Positions 17,146 through 26,057 of a DNA stretch of 64,000 bases are shown in pieces (the first letter of the stretch is position 1; each line of letters begins with the position of its first letter). A program made the position numbers and the translations under genes. The DNA is from Neobacillus novalis NBRC 102450 (GTDB taxonomy: Bacteria; Bacillota; Bacilli; Bacillales; Cytobacillaceae). Under the pieces are notes generated by a model. That model was not told where the DNA came from. It was given only the letters and a program-made list of their open reading frames with translations, and searched no databases. Location: NCBI RefSeq assembly GCF_001591805.1, contig NZ_BCVP01000003.1, positions 62,001 through 126,000 on the forward strand, given 5' to 3'.

Positions 17146-18984
17146 TTAACTCAATTCAGCATATTTTTTCTTTTTAGCTGATTTTTCACGTTCATTTTTA
17201 TCAAGAATTTTCTTACGTAGACGAATCGATACCGGCGTAACCTCACAATATTCGTCATCATTTAAATATTCTAATGACTCTTCCAATGTCATAATGCGCG
17301 GCTTTTTAATAACCGATGTTTGGTCTTTGTTGGCGGACCGAACATTCGTTGCCTGCTTCATTTTGGTAATATTAACGGTGATGTCATTTTCACGAGTGTT
17401 TTCGCCAACAATCATCCCCTCGTAAATTTCCGTACCCGGTTCAACGAAAATCGTTCCACGGTCTTCTACCTGCATTATACCATAAGTGGAGGCTTTTCCT
17501 GATTCCATTGAGACAAGTACACCTTGGTGTCTTCCGCCGACCTGACCTGGCAGCATTGGCTGATAGGTATCAAAGGTGTGATTAATAATACCATAACCGC
17601 GTGTCATCGTAAGAAATTCGGTTGTGTAACCAATTAAGCCGCGTGCTGGTACATTAAAGATTAAGCGAACTTGACCTGTTCCATTATTAATCATATCAAG
17701 CATTTCGCCTTTACGTGCGCCAATTGATTCCATTACAGAACCTGTATGTTCTTCTGGAACATCAATTTGCACTCTTTCAACGGGTTCGTGACGGACGCCA
17801 TCAATTACTTTAACAATAACTTCAGGTTTTGAAACTTGAAGCTCATAGCCTTCACGGCGCATATTTTCAATCAAAATCGATAAATGAAGTTCACCACGGC
17901 CGGAAACGATCCAGGCATCCGGTGAATCAGTGTTATCGACTCGTAAGCTTACATCGGTTTGCAATTGGGAACGCAATCTTTCTTCAATCTTTCTTGAGGT
18001 TAAATATTTACCCTCTCTGCCAGCAAAAGGACTGTTGTTTACGACAAAAGTCATTTGTAATGTTGGTTCGTCGATTCGTAAAACTGGTAATGCTTCTTGA
18101 TGTTCTGTTGGGCATACTGTTTCGCCGACATTGATATCTTCCATACCGGAAACAGCAATTAAGTCGCCTGCTTTTGCTTCTTGAACTTCCTGCCGTTTTA
18201 GACCAAAGAAACCAAAGATCTTGGTGACGCGGAATTGTTTTACACTGCCATCCAATTTCATTAATGCGACTTGTTGACCTACATGCATCGTTCCGCGGAA
18301 AACACGTCCAATCCCAATTCTGCCCACATAATCGTTATAATCAAGGAGAGCTACCTGGAATTGCAATGGTTCTTCGTGATTATCAATAGGTGCAGGGATG
18401 TATTCCACAATTGCATCATACAATGATTTCATGTTTTCATCTTGCTTTTCAGGATCTGTACTTGCTGTACCGTTAATACCTGAAGCGTAGATTACTGGAA
18501 ATTCAAGCTGATCTTCTGATGCATCAAGTTCAATAAATAAATCAATGACTTCATCCACTACTTCAGCAGGTCTGGCAAAATCACGGTCAATTTTATTGAC
18601 AACGACAATCGGTGTGATTTTTTGCTCCAAAGCCTTCTTAAGCACAAAACGAGTTTGCGGCATACAGCCTTCATAAGCGTCGACTACAAGCAGAACACCA
18701 TCAACCATTTTCATGATTCGTTCTACTTCACCGCCAAAGTCTGCGTGTCCTGGTGTATCCAAAATGTTGATTCTTGTATCTTTATATTGAATCGCGGTAT
18801 TCTTCGCAAGGATAGTTATTCCGCGTTCTCTTTCTATATCACCTGAGTCCATCGCACGTTCTTCCACGTGCTCATTCGAACGAAATGTTCCAGATTGTTT
18901 TAACAATTGGTCCACCAAAGTTGTTTTTCCGTGATCTACGTGGGCAATGATCGCTATATTTCGTACATCTTCTCTTAGTTTCAA
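17146..18984 (-). CDS. typA: Ribosome-associated GTPase TypA/BipA
   Basis: A 612-residue translational GTPase. G motifs are [10 protein letters not shown] (G1), RGITI (G2), DTPGHADF (G3) and NKID (G4), followed by EF-G-like domains and the BipA-specific C-terminal domain. BipA binds 70S ribosomes and helps 50S assembly, particularly in the cold or under stress. The start is TTG with AGGAG 7 bases upstream, giving [15 protein letters not shown]. It is first in the typA-ylaH transcript and divergent from ylaF. Confidence 0.97.
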   Translation of the reverse strand: MKLREDVRNIAIIAHVDHGKTTLVDQLLKQSGTFRSNEHVEERAMDSGDIERERGITILAKNTAIQYKDTRINILDTPGHADFGGEVERIMKMVDGVLLVVDAYEGCMPQTRFVLKKALEQKITPIVVVNKIDRDFARPAEVVDEVIDLFIELDASEDQLEFPVIYASGINGTASTDPEKQDENMKSLYDAIVEYIPAPIDNHEEPLQFQVALLDYNDYVGRIGIGRVFRGTMHVGQQVALMKLDGSVKQFRVTKIFGFFGLKRQEVQEAKAGDLIAVSGMEDINVGETVCPTEHQEALPVLRIDEPTLQMTFVVNNSPFAGREGKYLTSRKIEERLRSQLQTDVSLRVDNTDSPDAWIVSGRGELHLSILIENMRREGYELQVSKPEVIVKVIDGVRHEPVERVQIDVPEEHTGSVMESIGARKGEMLDMINNGTGQVRLIFNVPARGLIGYTTEFLTMTRGYGIINHTFDTYQPMLPGQVGGRHQGVLVSMESGKASTYGIMQVEDRGTIFVEPGTEIYEGMIVGENTRENDITVNITKMKQATNVRSANKDQTSVIKKPRIMTLEESLEYLNDDEYCEVTPVSIRLRKKILDKNEREKSAKKKKYAELS

Positions 18985-19130
18985 AATTCCACTCCTACCT
19001 ATTTTATAAAAATAACAGCTATTTTTAGTTTCCCAAATACAACTAAAATATTATACCATACTTAAAGTGGAAACCACTAAGCATTTTAATGTATTATAAA
19101 AATAAAAGAAAACTTTAAGGGGATTTATTA

Positions 19131-19316
19131 ATGAATCAAGTGAAATGGCCATTACTCATTTATGCGATTTTAGCTGCAGCAAGTATTATTGGGATAGGCA
19201 TTGCCATTAGTGCAAAGAGCATCTTCGGGGCAATTGTCTCCATCCTGGCAGTTGTCATTGTTATGGGATTGGGATTTAAGACAAAAAGAAGAATGCGCGA
19301 GAATGGGGAAATTTAA
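19131..19316 (+). CDS. ylaF: YlaF family small membrane protein (DUF5325)
   Basis: A 61-residue protein with two hydrophobic segments (LLIYAILAAASIIGIGIAI and GAIVSILAVVIVMGLGF) and a basic tail KTKRRMRENGEI. It matches YlaF, which lies next to typA in B. subtilis. AAGGGGA precedes the ATG. The function is unknown. Confidence 0.85.
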   Translation: MNQVKWPLLIYAILAAASIIGIGIAISAKSIFGAIVSILAVVIVMGLGFKTKRRMRENGEI

Positions 19317-19340
19317 AAAGAAGCCTAATGGGCTTCTTTT
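19316..19340. terminator. Bidirectional terminator ylaF/yktC
   Basis: AAAAGAAGCC and GGCTTCTTTT pair around TAATG, with T-rich flanks. It overlaps the ylaF stop. Confidence 0.85.
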
Positions 19341-19342
19341 CT

Positions 19343-20140
19343 TTACCATTTTCCCTCTTTTAAATAATCCTTCAATATCGAATGATGTAAACCGGGATTT
19401 GCGGCAAATAAGGAATCTTGGGAAAGAAAATCCAGCTTTTCTCCCCGTAAATTTGTTACCACTCCACCTAGTTCTTCAATAATGACAGACCCTGCCGCAA
19501 AATCCCATGGCGATAATCGCATCGACAGATAAGCGTCCACCCTTCCAGTGGCAACAAACACCAGCTCTAGTGCTGCCGTTCCGTACGACCTTGTGCCCCT
19601 AGCGTCCTTTACAAGTGGAATCATTAAATTGTGATCTATACGATGATTCTCCATAACCCATGTAGCATTCAGGGCAATGATTGATTCCTTTACACTTGTG
19701 TCTTTAAGGACAGGAATTGCCTTTTGATTAAGATACGCACCATTGCCACGGATTGCATGGTACAATTCATCATGAACGACATCATAAATGAGTCCGATTT
19801 TGCCTATTCCATTTTCATACACCGCAAGGGATATCGCAAAGTTTCTCTGTTGATGAATAAAATTCATTGTTCCATCAATTGGATCAATCAGCCAGACAAT
19901 TCCCTCAAGGCTCTTTAGTTCGTCACCAAACCCTTCTTCACCCATTATTTGATGATTTGGATAAACTCCTCTAATTTTTTTTATAAAAAATTGCTCTATT
20001 TCTTTGTCAATATTCGTTACAAGATCATTAGGGTCTGATTTCGTTTGAATATTTAGCGTCTGATCAAAGGATGCTCGGATTCTTTTTCCTGCTTCATTTA
20101 CCCATTCTTGCGCATGGGCATAAATGTCTTCCCAATTCAT
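19343..20140 (-). CDS. yktC: Inositol monophosphatase family protein (YktC/SuhB-like)
   Basis: A 265-residue Mg-dependent phosphatase of the IMPase superfamily. The metal motifs are GEEGF, WLIDPIDGTMNF and WDFAAGSVIIEELGG. In bacteria such enzymes dephosphorylate inositol-1-phosphate, NADP or 3'-phosphoadenosine nucleotides; the substrate is not evident here. GGAGGA precedes the ATG. Position near yktA/yktB/ykzI matches yktC in B. subtilis. Confidence 0.93.
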   Translation of the reverse strand: MNWEDIYAHAQEWVNEAGKRIRASFDQTLNIQTKSDPNDLVTNIDKEIEQFFIKKIRGVYPNHQIMGEEGFGDELKSLEGIVWLIDPIDGTMNFIHQQRNFAISLAVYENGIGKIGLIYDVVHDELYHAIRGNGAYLNQKAIPVLKDTSVKESIIALNATWVMENHRIDHNLMIPLVKDARGTRSYGTAALELVFVATGRVDAYLSMRLSPWDFAAGSVIIEELGGVVTNLRGEKLDFLSQDSLFAANPGLHHSILKDYLKEGKW

Positions 20141-20274
20141 TTTTCTCCTCCAGCCAACGTATTTAAAAAATTGATTTCAATGTATGTAGTATGAATCATG
20201 ACAAATAATTTGATGTACCTATAGCTTAATAAAATGAACCGTAAACAGCAACTTTTAGCCTTGTACACAATAAT

Positions 20275-20308
20275 AAACGAACTCCCCCGCTTTTTTGGAG
20301 TTCGTTTT
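20275..20308. terminator. Terminator upstream of yktC
   Basis: AAACGAACTCC and GGAGTTCGTTT pair around an 11-base loop. It lies between ykzI and yktC on the minus strand, so it likely ends ykzI; the better T-run is on the plus strand. Confidence 0.7.
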
Positions 20309-20385
20309 TAGATAAGTCTACGAATTATTCCTTTTCGTTTCATTCTATTTTGTTTCCCCTTAGCTAATAAAAATCAAGCTAGCAG

Positions 20386-20580
20386 TCAAAGTGCTTTTAA
20401 TCGTAATAATTCTTGGCGGATTTTTTCTAACTTTTGCTTACATTCCTTCATCTTTTTTTCATTCTTTTCCTCAATCGCCTCAAATAATACAGCTAATTCA
20501 TAGTCCATTTCCAATCTTAATACAGCCGTTCTTTCTTTTTCTCCAGCTTTTTTTAGTGATGTATTCATCAATTGTTTCAC
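20386..20580 (-). CDS. ykzI: Small coiled-coil protein YkzI
   Basis: A 64-residue, highly charged helical protein (LRLEMDYELAVLFEAIEEKN, then KLEKIRQELLRLKAL), likely a coiled coil. It matches YkzI by size and by position between yktB and yktC. The start is GTG at 20580 after GGAGG; an in-frame ATG at 20568 is an alternative. The function is unknown. Confidence 0.75.
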   Translation of the reverse strand: MKQLMNTSLKKAGEKERTAVLRLEMDYELAVLFEAIEEKNEKKMKECKQKLEKIRQELLRLKAL

Positions 20581-20764
20581 CTTTTTCCTCCCCTTCCTTG
20601 TTAATATTACTAACTTTTCAGATAATTTTTTTACTGTATAATATGAGGCATTTTAGAATGTTGGAACAAATATGTGCTTTAACCTAGATAAGCAACATAC
20701 TTCTTGTATACTCGGCAATATGCTACAATCATTGCAAGAATGATGGTTTGTTGGAGGTTTTACT

Positions 20765-21397
20765 ATGAATTTCACTGGATTTACAACTGAAGATTTTGAT
20801 GTGTTTTTAATAAATGGTTTGGAGCCAAGAATGGAGGCTCTTAAAAATACAATTCGACCAAAATTAGAAGGATTAGGACAATATTTTGCTCCAACATTAT
20901 CAGCTATTACAGGTGATGAATTATTTGTCCATGTGGCCAAGCATGCACGGCGAACGATAAATCCGCCAAAGGATACTTGGGTCGCATTCGCGAGTAATCC
21001 CCGCGGTTATAAAATGTTGCCTCATTTTCAAATCGGCTTATGGAACACCCATTTATTCATTTGGTTTGCTGTGATTTATGAAGCACCGCAAAAAGCGGAA
21101 ATCGGAGCGAGATTAAGAAAAAAGGCAGCCAAAATATATAAAGAAATTCCAAAAGATTTTGTTTGGTCTCTAGATCATACAAAGCCCGAAACAATTTCAC
21201 ATGGACAACTTTCCAAAAACGATTTACTTACCTATTTCGACCGCCTGCAAAACGTTAAAAAAGCAGAATTATTATGCGGCTATACAATTGATAAAGACGA
21301 GGCTGTACAATTAGGTACCGAAGGGTTATTACAACAAATTGATGATGTATTTAAAAAAGTTGCACCACTATATAAAATCGCACAGAATATAAAATAA
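20765..21397 (+). CDS. yktB: UPF0637 family protein YktB
   Basis: A 210-residue cytoplasmic protein matching UPF0637/YktB (MNFTGFTTEDFDVFLINGLE, PPKDTWVAFASNPRGYKMLP, HFQIGLWNTHLFIWFAVIYE). TTGGAGG lies upstream of the ATG. The function is unknown. It is convergent with yktA and shares its terminator. Confidence 0.93.
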   Translation: MNFTGFTTEDFDVFLINGLEPRMEALKNTIRPKLEGLGQYFAPTLSAITGDELFVHVAKHARRTINPPKDTWVAFASNPRGYKMLPHFQIGLWNTHLFIWFAVIYEAPQKAEIGARLRKKAAKIYKEIPKDFVWSLDHTKPETISHGQLSKNDLLTYFDRLQNVKKAELLCGYTIDKDEAVQLGTEGLLQQIDDVFKKVAPLYKIAQNIK

Positions 21398-21401
21398 AAG
21401 G

Positions 21402-21438
21402 AAAAGCTCCCAAAACAAATTTGTTCGGGAGCTTTTTG
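21402..21438. terminator. Bidirectional terminator yktB/yktA
   Basis: AAAAGCTCCC and GGGAGCTTTT pair, with extra pairing in the loop (AACAAATTTGTT), followed by T-rich sequence. Confidence 0.85.
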
Positions 21439-21439
21439 T

Positions 21440-21712
21440 TTATTTCATTTTTATTCTGTCTCCAATAGAAGCTTCTTTTGCCTTTTTGACGGTCCGGTAA
21501 GACGAATAGCCGCTCATTTCTTCAAATTCACCGCACAAAGTCTTTTCCTCCGCTTTACTGGGAACAATTTCTTTAAAACGCCGATACACGTTCATAACTT
21601 CATCGCGGTCAATTCCTTTTTCATAAGCTTTCTCAATTGCTTCAAAGAATTTAATCACATCGACAATTTCGTCGGTAGTCCAGCTATAATTAATCGGGTA
21701 TTGGTACTCCAT
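21440..21712 (-). CDS. yktA: UPF0223 family protein YktA
   Basis: A 90-residue helical protein of the UPF0223 family ([35 protein letters not shown]). It matches YktA in sequence and position. No catalytic motif is seen and the function is unknown. It lies 36 bases after the flavoprotein gene on the same strand and may be cotranscribed with it. Confidence 0.92.
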   Translation of the reverse strand: MEYQYPINYSWTTDEIVDVIKFFEAIEKAYEKGIDRDEVMNVYRRFKEIVPSKAEEKTLCGEFEEMSGYSSYRTVKKAKEASIGDRIKMK

Positions 21713-21748
21713 TATTTCACCTTCTTACTTTTTCACCTAATGATATCG

Positions 21749-22708
21749 TTATTTTCCCCATTTTGCACGAATATGTTCCGCATCTTTAATCATCCTTTCA
21801 AACAGTTCAGCAACAGTAGGTACATCTTTAATTAGTCCCATCACCTGACCTGCCCAGGCAAAGCCTTCACTCGCAGAACCATCATATATGTATCGTTTGT
21901 TCGCCATACCGCTAATTAAATCTTTTAATTGTTCGTAATCACCGTTATTCTTCTCTATCTCCAGGATTTTTTCTGTCCAACTGTTTGCAAGGGCCCGGGC
22001 TGGAGATCCCAAAGTCCTTTTAATAACAACAGTGTCTGTTTCCGTTCCTTCCACTAAACTCCTTTTGTATAATTCATTTGCATGAACACATTCCTTAGTT
22101 GCAATAAATCTCGTTCCCATTTCGATCCCTTCAGCACCCAAACTAAGAGCTGCCATTAGTCCCCTGCCATCGCCGATACCCCCAGAAGCAATCACGGGAA
22201 TGGAAACGGCATCAACGACTTGTGGAATTAACACCATCGTCCCAATATCATCCCTGCCAAGATGACCGCCGCCCTCCTGCCCGACAACCATTACCGCATC
22301 AGCCCCAAGCTCTTCTGCCTTCACTGCCTGTCTTCGAGCCGCTACAAGGACAAGTGTTTTTATCCCTGTTCCTTTTAACTGCTCAAAAATCGGTGCCGGA
22401 TTCCCGCCTGTCATTGAGACAACCGGAACCTTTTCATCAATAGCAGCCTGTAGAAAGTCTGAAAACGGCCGGCCATGCTGTCCAATGGCAAAATTAACGC
22501 CAAACGGCCTATTAGTCAGTTGTTTCACTTTCCGTATTTCTTCTCTAAGCTCATCCGGATGTGCTAAGGACATGGCCGTAATTTGACCAAGTCCACCCGC
22601 GTTTGAAACAGCTGCAGCCAAGTTAGAATAGGCTAGGTATGCTAGACCTCCCTGAATAATTGGATATTGGATATTAAGAATTTCAGTAACTCGTGTTCCC
22701 CAATTCAA
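21749..22708 (-). CDS. Nitronate monooxygenase / FabK-like flavoprotein
   Basis: A 319-residue TIM-barrel FMN enzyme with VMVVGQEGGGHLGRDD, PVIASGGIGDGRG and MGTRFIATKE, typical of the 2-nitropropane dioxygenase/FabK superfamily. It could oxidise nitronates or act as an enoyl-ACP reductase. Without fatty-acid genes nearby I prefer the general flavin-oxidoreductase reading. The start is TTG with GGAGGG upstream (MNWGTRVTEILN). It is probably cotranscribed with yktA. Confidence 0.85.
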   Translation of the reverse strand: MNWGTRVTEILNIQYPIIQGGLAYLAYSNLAAAVSNAGGLGQITAMSLAHPDELREEIRKVKQLTNRPFGVNFAIGQHGRPFSDFLQAAIDEKVPVVSMTGGNPAPIFEQLKGTGIKTLVLVAARRQAVKAEELGADAVMVVGQEGGGHLGRDDIGTMVLIPQVVDAVSIPVIASGGIGDGRGLMAALSLGAEGIEMGTRFIATKECVHANELYKRSLVEGTETDTVVIKRTLGSPARALANSWTEKILEIEKNNGDYEQLKDLISGMANKRYIYDGSASEGFAWAGQVMGLIKDVPTVAELFERMIKDAEHIRAKWGK

Positions 22709-22905
22709 TTTAATCCCTCCTATTTTTTTATATTCTGCTTAAAAGGTTATTTTTCCTTTATTTTGAGAAACTAACTTGAAGATACAAACTGCTGCATTTT
22801 TTCTATTAACTCTTTGCAAGCCAAAGGAATAGTGCTATAATTCGATTTGTTTTATTTTTTTCAGACTAAATTAGAGTATTTTTTTATAAAGAGGTGTAAT
22901 TATCT

Positions 22906-24378
22906 TTGTCACAAAATCAAACACCGTTATTTAGCGGCTTATTAGCGCATGCAAAACGAAATCCGATTCAATTCCATATTCCCGGACACAAAAAAGGCGC
23001 TGGGATGGACCCAGAATTCCGCGATTTTATTGGCGATAATGCCCTATCTATCGACTTAATTAATATCGGGCCCCTTGACGACCTCCACCAACCGAAGGGA
23101 ATTATTAAACAAGCACAGGATTTAGCGGCTGAGGCTTTTGGCGCTGACAGGACATTCTTTTCCGTACAAGGAACAAGCGGTGCCATTATTGCAATGGTGA
23201 TGGCTGTTTGTGGACCTGGAGAAAAAATCATTGTGCCAAGAAATGTTCATAAATCGGTTATGTCGGCAATTGTCTTTTCCGGTTCGATTCCAGTCTTCAT
23301 TCACCCAGAAATTGATATCGATTTAGGAATATCCCATGGGATTACCACTGAATCAGTGGAAAGAGCACTACAGCAGCACCCTGATGCCAAAGGTGTTTTA
23401 GTCATTAATCCTACTTATTTTGGTATTTCTGCCGATTTAAAGAAAATTGTCGAAATCGCTCATTCCTATAATGTTCCTGTCCTTGTTGATGAAGCTCATG
23501 GAGTTCATATTCATTTTCATGATGAGCTGCCGCTTTCTGCGATGCAGGCCGGGGCTGATATGGCGGCTACAAGTGTCCATAAACTTGGCGGTTCCATGAC
23601 ACAAAGCTCCATTCTAAATGTAAAAGAGGGTCTTGTTTCAGCTAAGCATGTCCAATCGATATTAAGCATGCTGACTACAACTTCAACCTCGTATATATTG
23701 CTTGCTTCTCTTGATGTTGCCCGCAAGCAGCTCGCGACAAAAGGGAAGGATTTAATTGATAAAACGATTCGATTAGCTCAGTCTATTCGCAAAAGAATCA
23801 ATGAGATTGACCAACTCCATTGTATTGGCGAAGAAATCTTAGGTTCTAAGGCAACTTTTGATTATGACCCGACTAAACTAATTATTTCCGTCAAAGAACT
23901 AGGCTTAACCGGGTATGATGTAGAGAAGTGGCTTAGAGAAAGACATAACATCGAAGTGGAATTATCCGACCTATACAATATCCTTTGTATTATCACACTA
24001 GGTGACACAGAAGCTGAGGCAGACCTTTTAGTAACTGCCTTAAAAGAACTGGCAGACGAATGTCAACATCGTCCAGGAAAGTTTGAACCAGTAGAGGTTC
24101 TCCTTCCAGAGATTCCTATACTTGCCTTAACACCTAGAGATGCTTTTTATGCCGAAACAGAAGTCATTCCTTTTGAAGAATCTGAAGGTAGAATCATTGC
24201 TGAATTTATTATGGTTTACCCGCCTGGAATTCCGATTTTTATTCCTGGTGAAATCATTACACAGGAAAATCTTCATTATATCCGCAAAAACCTTGAAGCC
24301 GGCTTGCCTGTCCAAGGACCAGAAGACGATGAAATCAAAACCATTCATGTCATTAAAGAGTATAAAGCAATTAAATAA
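22906..24378 (+). CDS. speA: Arginine decarboxylase, fold III PLP enzyme
   Basis: A 490-residue Orn/Lys/Arg decarboxylase, the same length as SpeA of B. subtilis. It has FHIPGHKKGAGMDPEF near the N-terminus, the PLP lysine in SVHKLGGS, and a C-terminal domain containing VYPPGIPIFIPGE. It makes agmatine from arginine as the first step to putrescine and spermidine. The start is TTG at 22906 preceded by AAAGAGGTG. It is convergent with SR1/SR1P, the same neighbour as in B. subtilis. Confidence 0.96.
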   Translation: MSQNQTPLFSGLLAHAKRNPIQFHIPGHKKGAGMDPEFRDFIGDNALSIDLINIGPLDDLHQPKGIIKQAQDLAAEAFGADRTFFSVQGTSGAIIAMVMAVCGPGEKIIVPRNVHKSVMSAIVFSGSIPVFIHPEIDIDLGISHGITTESVERALQQHPDAKGVLVINPTYFGISADLKKIVEIAHSYNVPVLVDEAHGVHIHFHDELPLSAMQAGADMAATSVHKLGGSMTQSSILNVKEGLVSAKHVQSILSMLTTTSTSYILLASLDVARKQLATKGKDLIDKTIRLAQSIRKRINEIDQLHCIGEEILGSKATFDYDPTKLIISVKELGLTGYDVEKWLRERHNIEVELSDLYNILCIITLGDTEAEADLLVTALKELADECQHRPGKFEPVEVLLPEIPILALTPRDAFYAETEVIPFEESEGRIIAEFIMVYPPGIPIFIPGEIITQENLHYIRKNLEAGLPVQGPEDDEIKTIHVIKEYKAIK

Positions 24379-24388
24379 ACAAAAAATA

Positions 24389-24413
24389 CAGGATTCCGGG
24401 CTGCGGAATCCTG
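24389..24413. terminator. Bidirectional terminator speA/SR1
   Basis: The 10-base stem CAGGATTCCG / CGGAATCCTG with loop GGCTG has a T-run on both sides. It ends speA and the convergent SR1 RNA. Confidence 0.9.
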
Positions 24414-24436
24414 TTTTTATTTATTCAATAGCTTTT

Positions 24437-24559
24437 TTATACTTCTTCAGCGGTGTGATGGTCGTCGCAGCAGTTACATTTCGAGTAAAGAACTGTTACT
24501 TTTTCATCTTCAAAATGATCAATTGTAGAGTTACATGTTTGGCATACAAGTGTACCCAT
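24437..24559 (-). CDS. sr1P: GapA-binding peptide SR1P
   Basis: A 40-residue ORF starting MGTLVCQTCN and continuing FEDEKVTVLYSKCNCC, followed by a DDHH segment. This matches the SR1P family, including two cysteine pairs suggestive of metal binding. In B. subtilis SR1P binds glyceraldehyde-3-phosphate dehydrogenase GapA and promotes its interaction with RNase J1. AAAAGGGG lies 9 bases before the ATG. The peptide is encoded within the SR1-like RNA. RNase J1 (rnjA) is also in this window. Confidence 0.9.
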   Translation of the reverse strand: MGTLVCQTCNSTIDHFEDEKVTVLYSKCNCCDDHHTAEEV

Positions 24560-24599
24560 CTGTTCAATCCCCTTTTCTTAAGTGAATGATCATGATTTT

Positions 24600-24613
24600 T
24601 GAAAGCGTTTAAA
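24600..24613. promoter_or_regulatory. Candidate cre (CcpA) site at the SR1 start
   Basis: TGAAAGCGTTTAAA agrees with the cre consensus TGWAANCGNTNWCA at 13 of 14 positions. It lies just downstream of the predicted SR1 start site, where bound CcpA could act as a roadblock. Confidence 0.5.
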
Positions 24614-24626
24614 TATCCTTAATGCA

Positions 24627-24655
24627 ATAATAATATATCACATTAGAAATATCAA
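24627..24655 (-). promoter_or_regulatory. SR1 promoter
   Basis: On the minus strand the -35 TTGATA (24650-24655) and the -10 TATTAT (24627-24632) are separated by 17 bases. Transcription should begin near 24620 and run through SR1P. Confidence 0.7.
24632..24642 (-). promoter_or_regulatory. CcpN operator, promoter-spacer site
   Basis: TGTGATATATT on the minus strand fits the CcpN consensus TRTGHYATAYW at every position and lies between the -35 and -10 of SR1, where binding would block transcription under glycolytic conditions. Confidence 0.65.
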
Positions 24656-24663
24656 GTCTAAAT

Positions 24664-24674
24664 TGTATGTCACA
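24664..24674 (-). promoter_or_regulatory. CcpN operator, upstream site
   Basis: TGTGACATACA on the minus strand also fits TRTGHYATAYW at every position, 32 bases upstream of the first site, about three helical turns. Paired sites of this kind are known at CcpN-controlled promoters. Confidence 0.65.
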
Positions 24675-24690
24675 ATTGAAAAAATCCGTT

Positions 24691-24718
24691 AAAAAAAGGC
24701 CCTTTTCTGGCCCTTTTT
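24691..24718 (-). terminator. Terminator after the DUF3055 gene
   Basis: The minus strand reads GGGCC-AGAAAAG-GGCC followed by TTTTTTT, directly after the stop of the gene at 24726. The stem is short and imperfect. It lies next to the SR1 promoter region and would insulate it. Confidence 0.65.
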
Positions 24719-24725
24719 GTAACTT

Positions 24726-25025
24726 TTATTCATATTGAGTGACAAAAGGGATGGACGGAAGTGTTTCGCGGAAAAACTCAGCTAAATCGACTGCCTGTTG
24801 TTTATCAGGGATACGGAATACAGTTTGAAGGTAATCTATGTCTTCGATTTCCTTTGGATCGAGGAGGGTTGAACGCCCAGTTTGCATACAAATTACAAGC
24901 GGTTTACCAAAAAACATATTGGTATAAACAATGCCAAAGTCATAACGGGTATCTTCGGTGGTAAATCCAATAAACCTCACTTTGGTGTTTTCATGCTCAT
25001 CATAGAGCTTATCGAAAAGTTCCAT
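24726..25025 (-). CDS. DUF3055 (SAV0927-like) family protein
   Basis: A 99-residue soluble protein with KVRFIGFTTEDTRYDFGIVY and MFFGKPLVICMQTGRSTLL, which I assign to the DUF3055/SAV0927 family of small Firmicutes proteins. No catalytic residues are evident. It has its own ribosome-binding site (AGGAGGAAC) and terminator, so it is likely monocistronic. The function is unknown. Confidence 0.8.
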   Translation of the reverse strand: MELFDKLYDEHENTKVRFIGFTTEDTRYDFGIVYTNMFFGKPLVICMQTGRSTLLDPKEIEDIDYLQTVFRIPDKQQAVDLAEFFRETLPSIPFVTQYE

Positions 25026-25186
25026 TTTGTTCCTCCTATTCTTTTAATATTTTGAATATTATTATAATTGATACTCAGAAGAAACACAAGAAACTTGGCT
25101 ATTTATTTCTATAAGAGTTGTCATCACTTTTTATTCAATGCTAGAATAGAAGAGCATATATCATTAGCAATAGGGGGGGAATGATG

Positions 25187-25621
25187 ATGGCTGAAAACGC
25201 ATTCATTAAACTTGTGCCTTCATCCGCAAAGCAAACAGTAGCAATTGAAGAGGTAAAGGATTTATTTCATTATTATAAAAACATTACCACAAAAACAGGA
25301 AACCAATTGAATTGGCAATACGGGGAAACCGCTTTTCCATATGAAATGAAAGAAACCGAAGACGGAAAAGGAAAATGGTTTTACCTACAATCTGACCACG
25401 AACGCTACAATGCGATATTAATAGGTGTTGATTCGGAAAAGGTCAGAAGTGAGGATGGCACTCCGAGCGAGCAAACATACATACAGGTCACATTACCTGA
25501 ACAGTCCACCTTTGGTGACAAAGGGAAGGCAAATGAATTTTGTAAATTCCTTGCTAAAAAGCTGCAAGGGGAGCTTCACCTTTTTAACGAACGTATCATG
25601 TATTACTACCCAAGAAAATAA
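25187..25621 (+). CDS. DUF1885-like family protein
   Basis: A 144-residue soluble protein (AFIKLVPSSAKQTVAIEEV ..., WFYLQSDHERYNAILIGVD) that I assign with moderate confidence to the DUF1885 family, known only structurally. Three consecutive ATG codons start at 25181. The first nearly touches the G-run ribosome-binding site, so the third (25187, spacing ~7) is chosen. It ends in its own terminator. The function is unknown. Confidence 0.75.
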   Translation: MAENAFIKLVPSSAKQTVAIEEVKDLFHYYKNITTKTGNQLNWQYGETAFPYEMKETEDGKGKWFYLQSDHERYNAILIGVDSEKVRSEDGTPSEQTYIQVTLPEQSTFGDKGKANEFCKFLAKKLQGELHLFNERIMYYYPRK

Positions 25622-25623
25622 TT

Positions 25624-25645
25624 GCTCCTTTAGGGAGCTTTTTTT
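25624..25645 (+). terminator. Terminator after the DUF1885-like gene
   Basis: The hairpin GCTCC-TTTAG-GGAGC is followed by TTTTTTT on the plus strand. Confidence 0.85.
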
Positions 25646-25886
25646 AATGGAAAAGCGATGCTAATGTATAATGTATAGACGTATAAATAACTAGGCTAAA
25701 TGTAGTAATAAAGAGTGTTTTCCGCACTGATTTTGTCGTTTGATTTCCTAATATCAATGCCAAATAGAAAAACACAAAAAACATGATGACTTTATAAATG
25801 AGTTGATCGTGATTTGATAGCCATACTATTAAGGTATAGCCGCTCCAAATGATAAATTGCAATATTATGACAATATAAACCCTCAT
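25644..25886 (-). CDS. Small hypothetical membrane protein
   Basis: An 80-residue protein with about three hydrophobic segments (VYIVIILQFIIWSGYTLIVW, VIMFFVFFYLALILG, TLFITTFSLVIYTSIHYTL). I do not recognise it. The open frame starts with GTG at 25898; I choose the ATG at 25886, though the ribosome-binding site (GTGGTG) is poor either way. It is isolated between two convergent or tandem units, so expression is uncertain. Confidence 0.6.
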   Translation of the reverse strand: MRVYIVIILQFIIWSGYTLIVWLSNHDQLIYKVIMFFVFFYLALILGNQTTKSVRKTLFITTFSLVIYTSIHYTLASLFH

Positions 25887-26011
25887 ATTTATCACCACTC
25901 AAAATACATTGTTCTTAAAAAAACAAAGACATTTCGTGTTGTAATTATATGCATTAACCCGGATAATTAGATTACTTTTTATTATCATCAATTAATACAA
26001 TTCGCTGAAAA

Positions 26012-26054
26012 AAAATAAAGTCCTTTCCGGTTATACGAAAAGGACTTTATTTTT
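26012..26054 (-). terminator. Terminator of the pdh operon
   Basis: AAAATAAAGTCCTTT and AAAGGACTTTATTTT pair over 15 bases just after the pdhD stop, with T-rich sequence on the minus strand. Confidence 0.9.
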
Positions 26055-26057
26055 TCT

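Larger units (their letters stand above)
24388..24620 (-). ncRNA. SR1-like dual-function small RNA
   Basis: A transcription unit of about 230 bases is defined by a promoter (TTGATA-N17-TATTAT) and a terminator shared with speA. It carries the SR1P reading frame. In B. subtilis SR1 (205 nt) lies in the same place beside speA; it is a base-pairing sRNA acting on ahrC mRNA and an mRNA for SR1P. The conserved peptide and operators support the same locus. The base-pairing activity here is inferred only. Confidence 0.8.
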
